Assembly: GCA_003574895.1 (NCBI GenBank)
Contig: PJFB01000014.1
Location: 1-64,000, forward strand
Direction: 5' to 3'
DNA length: 64,000 nt
From: Geobacter sp.
Lineage (GTDB): Bacteria > Desulfobacterota > Desulfuromonadia > Geobacterales > Pseudopelobacteraceae
In this document: piece after piece, positions 41,614 to 50,510 of the stretch
How positions within the stretch are numbered: the first letter of the stretch is position 1
How the letters are laid out: every line of letters begins with the position of its first letter
Made by a program: the position numbers and the translations under genes
The notes under the pieces: generated by a model
Told to the model about the DNA's origin: nothing
The model's database searches: none
What the model saw: only the letters and a program-made list of their open reading frames with translations

Positions 41614-43062
41614 ATGATTCTCCTGCTCCTGCTCGCCATATCCCTGTGTTCCGCCATTATCCTGGCCTTTGCCGGGGACTGGAAATACGCCCCCGAGGTC
41701 AACATCCTGGGTTCGGCCCTGACCTGCGGCGCCGGGATCGCCCTGGCAATGCAGGTCTACCTGCACGGGCCGTTCACCGCCGGCAACAACTTCTTCTTCG
41801 TTGACCCCTTCAATGTCTATCTGACCGTGCTGACGGCCTTCGTCTCCATGACCACGGCCATCTTCAGCCGCCGCTACATGCGGGTCGAACGGCAGCATGG
41901 CCGGGTCGGGCCGATGCGGATGCGCTTTTACCACGCCATGTTCCAGCTCTTCATCTTTGCCATGCTGATGGCGCTCCTCACCAACAACTTCGGCGTGCTC
42001 TGGATCTCCATGGAACTGGCCACCCTGGCCACGGTGCTGCTGGTCTCCCTGTACCGCACCCCCACCGCCATCGAGGCGGCCTGGAAGTATTTCATCCTGT
42101 GCGGGGTGGGGATCGCCCAGGCGCTCTTCGGCACGGTGCTGCTCTACTTCGCGGCAGAGCGGGTGCTGGGCGAAGGGGGCAATGCCCTGCTCTGGACCAA
42201 CCTGAACCAGGTGAGCGGACAGTTGGAGCCCACAGTATTGCGGTTGGCCTTTGTCTTCCTCATGGTGGGCTACGGCACCAAGGTCGGCCTGGTGCCGGTG
42301 CACAACTGGCTGCCGGACGCCCACAGCGAGGGGCCCACCCCCATCTCGGCCGTGCTGTCCGGGTTGCTGTTGAACGTGGCGCTCTACGCCCTGGTGCGCT
42401 GCAAATCCCTGGTGGACGGCTCCACCGGCACCCATCTGGCGGGCAACATGATGATCGGCTTCGGCCTGCTCTCCCTGCTGGTGGCCTCGTTCTCGCTGCT
42501 CAGGCAGAAGGATATCAAGCGGCTGTTCGCCTATTCCTCCATCGAACACATGGGCATCGCCACCTTTGCCTTCGGGCTGGGCGGGCCCATTGCCACCTTT
42601 GGCGGCATGCTGCACATGCTGGTCCACAGCCTGACCAAGTCGGCGGTCTTTTTCAGCGTCGGCCACGCCTCCCAGATGCACGGTACCCAGGAGATGGCCC
42701 GTATCCGGGGCCTGATCCGGGGCAATCCGCCGGTGGGCTGGGGGCTGCTGCTGGGGGTGATGGCATTGTCGGGGATGCCCCCCTTCGGGCTCTTTGCCAG
42801 CGAGTTTCTGATCCTGACCGCCACCATCAAGGACAAGCCGCTCCTGACCCCCTTGCTGCTGATCGGCCTGGCAGTGGCCTTTGCCGCGCTCTTCCGCCGC
42901 GTGCAGCCCATGGTGGCGGGTGCCGTCCCCTCCTGGCAGAAGCCGCTGACCGCGGCCAACATCCCGGTGCTGCTGCACATGTCGCTGGTGCTGCTCCTGG
43001 GGCTCTACCTGCCACCGTTCCTCTCCAACTGGTTTCATCTGGCAGTGGGGCTGCTGAAATGA
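41614..43062 (+). CDS. Ehr cluster B antiporter-like subunit (HyfF/NuoN type)
   Basis: 482 aa from ATG 41614 with GGAG upstream. It has about 14 membrane helices. Signatures are GVLWISMELATLATVLLVSL, GYGTKVGLVPVHNWLPDAHSE, FAYSSIEHMGIATFAFGLG and SGMPPFGLFASEFLILTATI. It is the partner of the HyfB-like gene of this cluster but now separated from it by the DUF4124/IS630 insertion. Its stop overlaps the large-subunit start by 4 bp. Confidence 0.92.
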   Translation: MILLLLLAISLCSAIILAFAGDWKYAPEVNILGSALTCGAGIALAMQVYLHGPFTAGNNFFFVDPFNVYLTVLTAFVSMTTAIFSRRYMRVERQHGRVGPMRMRFYHAMFQLFIFAMLMALLTNNFGVLWISMELATLATVLLVSLYRTPTAIEAAWKYFILCGVGIAQALFGTVLLYFAAERVLGEGGNALLWTNLNQVSGQLEPTVLRLAFVFLMVGYGTKVGLVPVHNWLPDAHSEGPTPISAVLSGLLLNVALYALVRCKSLVDGSTGTHLAGNMMIGFGLLSLLVASFSLLRQKDIKRLFAYSSIEHMGIATFAFGLGGPIATFGGMLHMLVHSLTKSAVFFSVGHASQMHGTQEMARIRGLIRGNPPVGWGLLLGVMALSGMPPFGLFASEFLILTATIKDKPLLTPLLLIGLAVAFAALFRRVQPMVAGAVPSWQKPLTAANIPVLLHMSLVLLLGLYLPPFLSNWFHLAVGLLK

Positions 43063-44636
43063 GCGCGATGCGAGACATAATAACCACGCACTTTGGTGCT
43101 GACGCCGTTCCGGGTGCCGTTCTCTCCCCTGTCACTGTCTCCGCACTCCACCTCCCGCGGGAACGCTTCGAGGAGGCTGCCAGTGTCCTTAAAAAGGCCG
43201 GGGCACGGCTGGCGGCTCACTGGGCGGTGGATGAGACCTTGCTGGGGCGCGCCTTTGCCGTGTATGCCTGCTATGTTGTTGCCGGTGACTACCTGCTGGT
43301 GCGCTGTGCGGTGCCGCTGGACGACCCCACCTTCCCCAGCCTTACGAAAAAATATATCCCGGCCTTCCGCTTCGAGCGGCAGATCGAGAGCCTCATGGGG
43401 CTGGTCCCCACCGGCCATGTCCACTCCGACCACCGCCCCTGGATCAAGTTCGAGGACTGGCCCGCAGATGCCTGGCCTCTGCGCAAGGGTTTCGACGGCG
43501 CGCAAAAGCTGCCGCGCGTTCCAGGGGAATACCCGTGGGCCCGGGCAACCGGGGAAGGGGTCTACGAGATTCCGGTGGGCCCGGTCCATGCCGGGATCAT
43601 CGAGCCGGGCCACTTCCGCTTCCAGGCCATGGGGGAGGACATCATCAATCTTGAGGAGCGGCTGGGGTATGTCCACAAGGGGATCGAGAAGCGCTTTGAA
43701 AGCCTTTCCTGGGAGGATGGGGCACGTCTGGCCGGCCGGGTGTCAGGGGACAGCACCGTGGCCCACGCCCTGACCTACTGCCGGGCCCTGGAAGGACTCT
43801 GCGGCTGCCAGCCGCCACCCAGGGCGCACTGGCTGCGGGCTCTGTTCCTGGAGCGGGAGCGGCTTGCCAACCACCTGGGGGATATCGCCGCCATTGCCAA
43901 TGACGCCGCCTTTGCCTTTCTCTTCTACCAGTTCACCCGGCTGAAGGAGACAATCCTCCGGACAAACAGGCGGCTCTTCGGCCATCGCTACCTGATGGAC
44001 CGGATCGTGGCAGGCGGGGTGAGCGTTGACCTGCCCTTTGACGGGGCAGAGCTGATCCGGACGGAGCTGGACGAACTGCTGACGGAATTCGAACGGCTGA
44101 TCACCATCTACGACCTGAGCCCTTCCCTGGAAGACCGCCTCCGCACCACGGGCATCCTCAAGGCCGAACTGGCAAGGGACCTGGGTACGGTCGGCTTCGT
44201 GGCCAGGGCCAGCGGCCAGGCCCTGGACTGCCGCATCCAGGCGCCGTTCCCCCCTTACGACCAGATCCGGCCCCGCCTGGTGGTGCTTGATTCGTGCGAC
44301 GTCCATGCCCGCGCCTGGGTGAGGATCGAGGAGGTCCGTGATTCCTGCCGCCTGATCCGGGAATTTCTGACAAGGCTTCCGTCGGGGGATATCAAATCAA
44401 CGCTCCAGCAGCCAACCCCCGATAGCTGCGGCTTTGCCGTGGTGGAAGGATGGCGTGGAGAGATCATCTACTGGCTCCAGTCCGGACCATCGGGCGAGAT
44501 CAACCGCTGCATGATCCGCGACCCTTCCAGCGTCAACTGGCTCGGCCTGGAGCAGGCGGTGCTGGGGAACATCGTTCCGGACTTCCCGCTCTGCAACAAG
44601 AGCTTCAACCAATCGTACTCCGGGCACGATTTATAG
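43059..44636 (+). CDS. Ehr cluster B large subunit (NuoCD/HyfG-like, NiFe ligands lost)
   Basis: 525 aa from ATG 43059, coupled to the upstream stop. The N-terminal ~170 residues form the NuoC-like domain; the rest is the NuoD/hydrogenase large-subunit domain (PVHAGIIEPGHFRFQAMGED, then LERERLANHLGDIAAIANDA). The first ligand site reads GRVSGDSTVAH and the last RDPSSVNW, so the four NiFe cysteines are absent, with the same replacements in kind as in cluster A. The C-terminus DFPLCNKSFNQSYSGHDL resembles that of cluster A. Confidence 0.9.
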   Translation: MSAMRDIITTHFGADAVPGAVLSPVTVSALHLPRERFEEAASVLKKAGARLAAHWAVDETLLGRAFAVYACYVVAGDYLLVRCAVPLDDPTFPSLTKKYIPAFRFERQIESLMGLVPTGHVHSDHRPWIKFEDWPADAWPLRKGFDGAQKLPRVPGEYPWARATGEGVYEIPVGPVHAGIIEPGHFRFQAMGEDIINLEERLGYVHKGIEKRFESLSWEDGARLAGRVSGDSTVAHALTYCRALEGLCGCQPPPRAHWLRALFLERERLANHLGDIAAIANDAAFAFLFYQFTRLKETILRTNRRLFGHRYLMDRIVAGGVSVDLPFDGAELIRTELDELLTEFERLITIYDLSPSLEDRLRTTGILKAELARDLGTVGFVARASGQALDCRIQAPFPPYDQIRPRLVVLDSCDVHARAWVRIEEVRDSCRLIREFLTRLPSGDIKSTLQQPTPDSCGFAVVEGWRGEIIYWLQSGPSGEINRCMIRDPSSVNWLGLEQAVLGNIVPDFPLCNKSFNQSYSGHDL

Positions 44637-44645
44637 ACATAACCC

Positions 44646-44736
44646 GTAGGGGCGAAGCAAACGCCTCATCTGCTTCGCCCTTACCGGCACCGCCATCAAA
44701 GACGGGCGAAGCAGGTAAAACTTGCTTCGCCCCTAC
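44646..44736. repeat. MITE-like inverted repeat, copy 2
   Basis: Perfect 15-bp ends GTAGGGGCGAAGCAA (44646-44660) and TTGCTTCGCCCCTAC (44722-44736), with a second pair of GCTTCGCCC arms inside. It lies between the large- and small-subunit genes of cluster B. Confidence 0.8.
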
Positions 44737-44753
44737 GCAGGAGAATCTGACCC

Positions 44754-45272
44754 ATGTTGAGAATTCTGCACCAGATATTCCGCACCGGCGTTGTGACCGA
44801 ACCGCTGACCGACGAGGTTGAGGCAGAGGTCGTCATGGTGGGCGCCAGGCTGGAGGAGGCCATCAGGCGGCGCTTCAGCCGCAGCCTGGTGATCCGCCAG
44901 GTGGATGCCGGCTCGTGCAACGGCTGCGAACTGGAGATCATCGCCATGAACAACCCGGTCTACAACTGCGAACGCTTCGGCATCCACTTCACCGCCTCGC
45001 CCCGCTTCGCCGACATGCTGCTGGTGACCGGCCCGGTATCACACAATATGGAGATCGCCCTGAAGCGTACCTACGACGCCACCCCCGATCCCAAACTGGT
45101 GGTGGCGGTGGGAGACTGCGGCTGCAACGGTGGGATCTTCGGCGAAAGCTACGCCTCGCTGGGGGGAGTAGGGTCGGTCATTCCGGTGGACGCCTGCATC
45201 CCGGGCTGCCCGCCTTCCCCGGTGGATCTGCTGAACGGCATTCTCGCTTTGATCGATGGCCAACGGGTGTGA
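44754..45272 (+). CDS. Ehr cluster B small subunit (NuoB/HyfI type)
   Basis: 172 aa. The [4Fe-4S] N2 ligands are present: CNGCE (about residue 56), GDCGCNG (about 120) and GCPP (about 148). Unlike cluster A it has no ferredoxin domain. Its N-terminus (MLRILHQIFRTGVVTEPLTD) is longer than a bare NuoB start and may contact the membrane. Last gene of cluster B; GGAG precedes the start. It forms the redox module with the large subunit. Confidence 0.92.
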   Translation: MLRILHQIFRTGVVTEPLTDEVEAEVVMVGARLEEAIRRRFSRSLVIRQVDAGSCNGCELEIIAMNNPVYNCERFGIHFTASPRFADMLLVTGPVSHNMEIALKRTYDATPDPKLVVAVGDCGCNGGIFGESYASLGGVGSVIPVDACIPGCPPSPVDLLNGILALIDGQRV

Positions 45273-45629
45273 TCGAGCAGGAGGTAAGCTCCCTGACGCT
45301 ACCTGACATTTAGTCATCATTGCAGTTCAAATTCCCCCCTTCCGCCCCCACGGATCTCCCGCAAAATCCACAGACAAATAACATAACGATAGCGGGCCGT
45401 CATTTTTACGGCTTGCGTTATCAAACCCACTTGATGTAAATTAATAAATGAAAATTGTCTTTATTTATCGCCAGCTTATAATGATAATTTAATAATGTTT
45501 GCTGCGCGCTTCAACGTGAATATGTGAATCCGGGCTTGTCATGCCATTCGTCGGCTTGGAATGGTCATGGCAAAGTTCCTTCAGTCCATCATTCCGGCCT
45601 GCCCCGAACGCACCGGGACGAGGAAAGTT
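45273..45629 (+). other. Intergenic region before the histidine kinase
   Basis: About 357 bp, AT-rich in its second half, without a supported gene. A hairpin ATAACG/CGTTAT with inner GCCGT/ACGGC (45383-45421) may end the Ehr B transcript. The kinase promoter is probably in the AT-rich part (45425-45500). Confidence 0.45.
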
Positions 45630-47633
45630 ATGAGCATCCAGAAGAAGCTTGTCACCATTATCGTCATTGTGGGCTGCGCGGCAGTAATAGCGACAAGTTT
45701 TCTGCTCTGGAGCACCTATACCCTGCAACACAAGGCGGAATTCGTCTCCCCGGCTCTCAATTACCTGGAGAGCGTCGCCAAAACCAGCACGTTTATTTCC
45801 AATCAAAGAAGAGTCGCGTCCGACTACCTGGTTACGGACACCGCCGCCGCTCGTCAGGAATTCGAAAAGTACAGCACCAGCATCGACCTGGGATTTCAGG
45901 AATGGCGGCGCGCCATCCAGGAGCAGAAGCTGCTTGGCATACCTGGGGAAGCGGAAGATCTGACCAACCAGATATTCCTTGAAAGGAAATACGACGAATG
46001 GAGGAAAGAGACCAGGGCTGTAATTGATCGTAAGCACGTCGCGAGCGGGTCCAAACATGGCCGGGACCATTTGAACCTGCCGTCGGACGATGCGATTCTG
46101 GCCCTGATGGACAGCTCGCTGGAGGACGGCATCGAAGAGATCCACTGGGCCTACCATAACCTGCTGATGTCCATGGGCGCTTTCCCATGGCTCGTCATGA
46201 CCAGCACGCAACAGATGGAAAGCGCCCACATTGCGATCGATTATTATGTCGCCGTCATCAGAACCGCTGACAGTCTCAACAAGCAACTGAAGGAACTGTT
46301 GAATTATCTGCACTCAGGGGAAGTCGATCACCTGGAGAAGATTGCGCGCACCGGCATCCAGACAGAAGATGCCCTTGCCAAATGGTCCGAATCCATCAAC
46401 AGAAAATATCACCTCGACAATAAGGACGACAACGAAGGTTCGCTCCTCCTGAAATCGGTGATCAGCAGTCATGTGCAGACGGAAAGCCTGATCGATCTCA
46501 TAGTAAAACGCAAACAGGCAGGCAATGACGCAGAAGCGGTAAGACTCGTAAAGAGCCATCTCCAGATCCTGCTGGACAAGCAGTTGCTTCCGGCAGTGTC
46601 CCTGGCAAAGTCTGACAGCAAACAGGAGATCAACAACGTCAGCAACAAATTGATCGAAACCGCAAAAGCGGCGGTCTGGCAAGGGCTTGCAGCCGTAATT
46701 TTCGTCACTTTGCTGATCACGGCGCTCGTTTTCCGCCTGATGAAGATGCTGACCGCATCCATTACGCAAATACAGTCCGGTATCGAGAGTATCGGCACCG
46801 GCAATCTGGATAACCGCCTGAATCCTCAAACCAGCGATGAATTCGGCACGCTGGCTGCCTCCCTGGATGCCATGACGGAACGCCTGCAGCAGTCATACAA
46901 CGAAAATACGCGCCTCAACGCCCGGCTCGAAAAACAGGTGACACAGCTGGAAACAGCCAACCGTGAAATCGAGTCTTTCAGCTACATGGTTTCCCATGAT
47001 CTGCGGAATCCAGTAACTGCCATCGGCTGTTATGCCGAGATGATGCTGAAAGAATCCGCACGCTCCATGAACGCCCACTCTTCCCAGTACCTGGAAAAGA
47101 TCCTGAACACCAGTAAGCGCCTGTCCGACCTGATCGAAGATATAATGCTGCTGGCGCGGGTGACTCATATGGAAATCGTCACGGAAGAGCTCGACGCCAG
47201 CAAGATTGCCGACCGGATCATGGGCGAGCTGATCCAGCAGGCGCCGGATCGGAAGGTTGATTTCCTCTGCCAGCCGGATATTCATGTCAGAGGCTCGTCA
47301 CAACTCATAACAATACTGCTCGAAAACATACTCGGCAACGCATGGAAATACAGCAGCACAATGGAGCAAACCGTCATCGAGTTCGGCCAGTTATGGAAAG
47401 ACGGAGAACAGGTCTGTTTTGTGCGCGACAACGGTGTCGGTTTCAGCAATGCCGACGCACAGAAGATTTTCGTGGCTTTCGAGCGGCTACATTCGAGCAG
47501 CCATGAGTTCGAAGGGACAGGCATCGGGCTTGCCATAGCAAAAAAAATCGTAAACTGCCACCATGGCAGAATCTGGGCGGAAAGCGCCGTCGGTGAAGGC
47601 GCGGTATTTTACTTTTCCCTCGCGGAAACCTGA
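45630..47633 (+). CDS. Membrane sensor histidine kinase
   Basis: 667 aa from ATG 45630 (GAGGAAAG upstream). TM1 is at residues ~8-28 and TM2 at ~347-370, enclosing a ~320-residue helical extracytoplasmic sensor of unknown ligand. HAMP follows (~370-420), then HisKA with the phospho-acceptor in MVSHDLRNPVTAIG (about His455) and HATPase with NILGNAWKYSS, RDNGVGFS and GTGIGLAIAKKIV. No response regulator gene is adjacent, so it is an orphan kinase. Confidence 0.93.
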   Translation: MSIQKKLVTIIVIVGCAAVIATSFLLWSTYTLQHKAEFVSPALNYLESVAKTSTFISNQRRVASDYLVTDTAAARQEFEKYSTSIDLGFQEWRRAIQEQKLLGIPGEAEDLTNQIFLERKYDEWRKETRAVIDRKHVASGSKHGRDHLNLPSDDAILALMDSSLEDGIEEIHWAYHNLLMSMGAFPWLVMTSTQQMESAHIAIDYYVAVIRTADSLNKQLKELLNYLHSGEVDHLEKIARTGIQTEDALAKWSESINRKYHLDNKDDNEGSLLLKSVISSHVQTESLIDLIVKRKQAGNDAEAVRLVKSHLQILLDKQLLPAVSLAKSDSKQEINNVSNKLIETAKAAVWQGLAAVIFVTLLITALVFRLMKMLTASITQIQSGIESIGTGNLDNRLNPQTSDEFGTLAASLDAMTERLQQSYNENTRLNARLEKQVTQLETANREIESFSYMVSHDLRNPVTAIGCYAEMMLKESARSMNAHSSQYLEKILNTSKRLSDLIEDIMLLARVTHMEIVTEELDASKIADRIMGELIQQAPDRKVDFLCQPDIHVRGSSQLITILLENILGNAWKYSSTMEQTVIEFGQLWKDGEQVCFVRDNGVGFSNADAQKIFVAFERLHSSSHEFEGTGIGLAIAKKIVNCHHGRIWAESAVGEGAVFYFSLAET

Positions 47634-47784
47634 TACGCATCTTACGAAACCATCCCCATCCCCCAATCAACCAGCTGCTATTCCGATGTTAGATCGGATT
47701 TTCTGCCCGCCTCCGCCTGTGCCGAAACATTTGACCTGTGGCATCCGCCTGTTATTATTAAAATTATGAAAGGAGGGGACGCCC

Positions 47785-48795
47785 ATGAAGGAAGCAATGT
47801 TTTTCGCACGGGAACCTGGGGGGCGGGTGCGGTGCGGCCTGTGCCGCTTCCGCTGCCTGATCGACGACGGTGCCCGCGGTATCTGCGCCGTGCGCGAAAA
47901 CCGTGGGGGCACCCTCTACAGCCTGGTCTACGGAAAGCTCTGCGCCGAACACGCGGACCCCATCGAAAAGAAACCGCTCTACCACGTCATGCCTGGCAGC
48001 AGATCCTATTCGATCGCCACTGTGGGGTGCAACTTTCGCTGCCGCCACTGCCAGAACTACTCCATTTCCCAGGTTGGCCGGGATGAGCCCGTCCGTGGCA
48101 ACGAGCAGACCCCGCAGGAGGTCGTGCAACGGGCCATGGACATGGGATGCCGCTCCATCTCCTACACCTACACCGAACCGACCATCTTCTTCGAGTTTGC
48201 CTACGATACCGCCCGTCTCGCGCAGCAGGCCGGCTTGCGCAATGTGTTCGTCACCAACGGTTACATCAGCGCAGAGGCGCTGGCAACCATCGCTCCTTAT
48301 CTTGACGCGGCCAATATCGACCTGAAAGGCTTCTCGGAAGGTTTCTATCGCGATGTTGTCCATGCACGCCTGTCCGAGGTGCTCGATTCGATCATAGAGT
48401 ATCGCAAACAGGGGATCTGGATTGAACTCACCACCCTGATCATTCCGGGCCTCAACGATTCCGACGCCGAATTGCAGGGCATAGCGTCGTTCATTGCCAC
48501 GAACCTGGGGATTGACACCCCCTGGCACGTGTCCCAATTCTACCCCACCTATACCCTGACCGACCGCCCCCGGACCCCCACCGCCACGCTGCGCAGGGCG
48601 CGCGATATCGGTCTTGCCGCCGGATTGCGCTATGTCTATGAAGGCAACGTGCCGGGTCAAGGCGGCGAGAACACCAGCTGCCCGTCCTGTTCGGCACTGC
48701 TGATCGAGCGCTACGGCTTTGCCATACAAACAAACAGGATCAAGCACGGGGCCTGCCCCGATTGCGGCGCCGCCATTGCCGGAGTCGGCCTGTGA
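47785..48795 (+). CDS. amrS: AmmeMemoRadiSam-system radical SAM enzyme (AmrS-like)
   Basis: 336 aa, preceded by GAAAGGAGGGG. The radical SAM motif CNFRCRHCQN (about residues 82-91) binds the [4Fe-4S] cluster that cleaves S-adenosylmethionine. An N-terminal CGLCRFRC and a C-terminal CPSC/CPDC pair add further metal-binding cysteines. IEKKPLYHVMPG and SYTYTEPTIFFEF are typical of the PflA-like AmrS family. Its usual Memo and AMMECR1 partners are not in the window. The reaction is not firmly known. Confidence 0.85.
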   Translation: MKEAMFFAREPGGRVRCGLCRFRCLIDDGARGICAVRENRGGTLYSLVYGKLCAEHADPIEKKPLYHVMPGSRSYSIATVGCNFRCRHCQNYSISQVGRDEPVRGNEQTPQEVVQRAMDMGCRSISYTYTEPTIFFEFAYDTARLAQQAGLRNVFVTNGYISAEALATIAPYLDAANIDLKGFSEGFYRDVVHARLSEVLDSIIEYRKQGIWIELTTLIIPGLNDSDAELQGIASFIATNLGIDTPWHVSQFYPTYTLTDRPRTPTATLRRARDIGLAAGLRYVYEGNVPGQGGENTSCPSCSALLIERYGFAIQTNRIKHGACPDCGAAIAGVGL

Positions 48796-48859
48796 AGTTT
48801 CCTTCTGTCCAGGCTGCGCCTACCAAGGCATAAGCGGCGCCAGCCAGGGGAATCAGAAA

Positions 48860-50353
48860 ATGAAGATATCCGTCTTTATGCCGCTTTTGGTTGCCTGCCT
48901 TCTTCTTAGCGGAATACAGGCCGTTGCGTTCGATCCGGCATCAGAAGGGAAGTGCCAGGCCGGCGCCGGACAGCCGCAAGATTCGGGCGGTGCCTGTGTC
49001 GAAGCCGATGGCAATACCTCCCCGGCCGTTCCCGAGGGGTCGCTTCTCCTGTTGCTGCCGCTGCAGGGTAACGGCGACGCCAGGGAACCCGGGCGTGCCA
49101 CTGCCGAGCAGGCCGGCCAACCAAAGAAGTTGCAGGAAAATACGGTCATCTATTTCTTCTGGGGCAAGGGATGCCCGCATTGCGAAGAGGAGAGATCCTT
49201 TCTCGACGGCCTGAAGCGCGCTCACCCATTGCTGGAAATCAGGGATTACGAGGTTTGGTACAACAGGGAGAATGCCTTGGTGATGGCAGCCATGTTGCGG
49301 AAGCATGGCGAGGGTCCCTCCGGCGTCCCTGTCACCTTCATCCATGACCGTGTGTTTTCAGGCTTTACGCCCAGGTCCAGGGTTGCCATGGAAAATGCCG
49401 TCACCGAATGCCTGCAACTGCCATGCGGCGACCCGGGCAAGGGCCCGGACCGGAAGCCACCCACCGAAACCGGGCCATCCGCCACCATAACCCCGGCTCC
49501 GGCCGTAGAAGCAGAGTCCCCGATCAACATCCCGTTTCTGGGACCGCTCAACGTCCGAAACTCCTCCCTGCCGGTGCTTACCTTGATCATAGCCGGGATG
49601 GACAGCTTCAATCCCTGCGCATTCTTCGTGCTGCTCACCCTGCTAGGCCTGCTGTTACACGCCCGATCACGCAACAAAATGTTTATGATCGGCGGGATCT
49701 TCGTGTTCTTTTCCGGCCTTGTTTATTTTCTCTTCATGGCTGCCTGGTTGAACCTGTTTCTTGTCATGGGTCACGTGGAAGCCATTACCATGATCGCAGG
49801 CTGCGTCTCGGTCGTTATCGCCGCGATCAATATCAAGGACTTTTTCCTGTTCAAACAGGGGATTTCCCTGACCATTGCAGACAGCGCCAAGCCGAAGCTG
49901 TTTGACCGGATGCGAAAGCTTTTGCGCTCCGACTCGCTTGTGTCACTCCTGGTGGGCGCCACCGTGCTTGCAATCGTGGCAAACTTCTATGAACTGCTCT
50001 GTACGGCCGGCTTTCCGATGGTCTTTACCCGTATCCTTACCCTGAACAACCTTTCGACAACAGCCTATTACCTGTACCTGCTCCTGTATAACGTAGTGTA
50101 CGTCGTACCGCTGTTCATCATAGTCCTGGGCTTTACGTTCACGCTCGGAAAACGGCAGCTGTCCGAGTGGCAGGGCAGGGTTCTCAAGCTCGTATCAGGC
50201 GCCATGATGCTCGGGCTCGGCGGCGTCCTCCTTGTCAACCCCGTACTCCTGAACAACTTGATGGCCACGTTCATCATCCTGGTGGCTTCCCTGGGCAGCG
50301 CGCTGCTCGTGGCGGCCGTGACGCACGGGAAATTGCGGACCGGCGACCATTGA
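48860..50353 (+). CDS. Thioredoxin-like domain fused to a DsbD/CcdA-like membrane domain
   Basis: 497 aa from ATG 48860, which gives a signal peptide (MKISVFMPLLVACLLLSGIQ). After a low-complexity linker, residues ~90-190 are a thioredoxin fold with FFWGKGCPHCEEERSFL (CPHC active site about 104-107). From ~235 a helical membrane region of 6-7 segments follows (GMDSFNPCAFFVLLTLLGLL, then ELLCTAGFPMVF), whose paired cysteines resemble those of CcdA/DsbD. It probably moves reducing power across the membrane to periplasmic thiols, a fit for a cell that makes many c-type cytochromes. A strong terminator follows. Confidence 0.8.
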   Translation: MKISVFMPLLVACLLLSGIQAVAFDPASEGKCQAGAGQPQDSGGACVEADGNTSPAVPEGSLLLLLPLQGNGDAREPGRATAEQAGQPKKLQENTVIYFFWGKGCPHCEEERSFLDGLKRAHPLLEIRDYEVWYNRENALVMAAMLRKHGEGPSGVPVTFIHDRVFSGFTPRSRVAMENAVTECLQLPCGDPGKGPDRKPPTETGPSATITPAPAVEAESPINIPFLGPLNVRNSSLPVLTLIIAGMDSFNPCAFFVLLTLLGLLLHARSRNKMFMIGGIFVFFSGLVYFLFMAAWLNLFLVMGHVEAITMIAGCVSVVIAAINIKDFFLFKQGISLTIADSAKPKLFDRMRKLLRSDSLVSLLVGATVLAIVANFYELLCTAGFPMVFTRILTLNNLSTTAYYLYLLLYNVVYVVPLFIIVLGFTFTLGKRQLSEWQGRVLKLVSGAMMLGLGGVLLVNPVLLNNLMATFIILVASLGSALLVAAVTHGKLRTGDH

Positions 50354-50426
50354 TGTGTTGAGCCCCATGGATTTTTGCGCTGTTTCCACCAAACACCAAC
50401 CCGGCTTTAAGCTGGGGCCACATGAT

Positions 50427-50462
50427 AAAAGGGGCCAGGCTTCGGTGCCTGGCCCCTTTTAC
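50427..50462. terminator. Strong bidirectional terminator
   Basis: A perfect 14-bp stem AAAAGGGGCCAGGC/GCCTGGCCCCTTTT with a 6-nt TTCGGT loop (50427-50440 with 50447-50460). It serves the DsbD-like gene (plus) and the HyfB-like gene (minus). Confidence 0.9.
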
Positions 50463-50510
50463 GGGACGTGTCGGTATGTACTGCAAATTTCCTGCTGAAT
50501 TACCCGGCGC

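Noticed and set aside
42099-43058. Extension of the cluster B large subunit far upstream in the same frame
   Set aside because: The frame is open by chance through the HyfF-like gene. ATG 43059 overlaps the HyfF-like stop and matches the family's N-terminus.
27017-45272. Annotation of the two clusters as NiFe hydrogenases (Hyc/Hyf/Ech)
   Set aside because: Both large subunits lack the four NiFe-binding cysteines, and no hydrogenase maturation genes are in the window.
45273-45629. Riboswitch before the histidine kinase
   Set aside because: One hairpin is present, but no motif of a known aptamer class was found.
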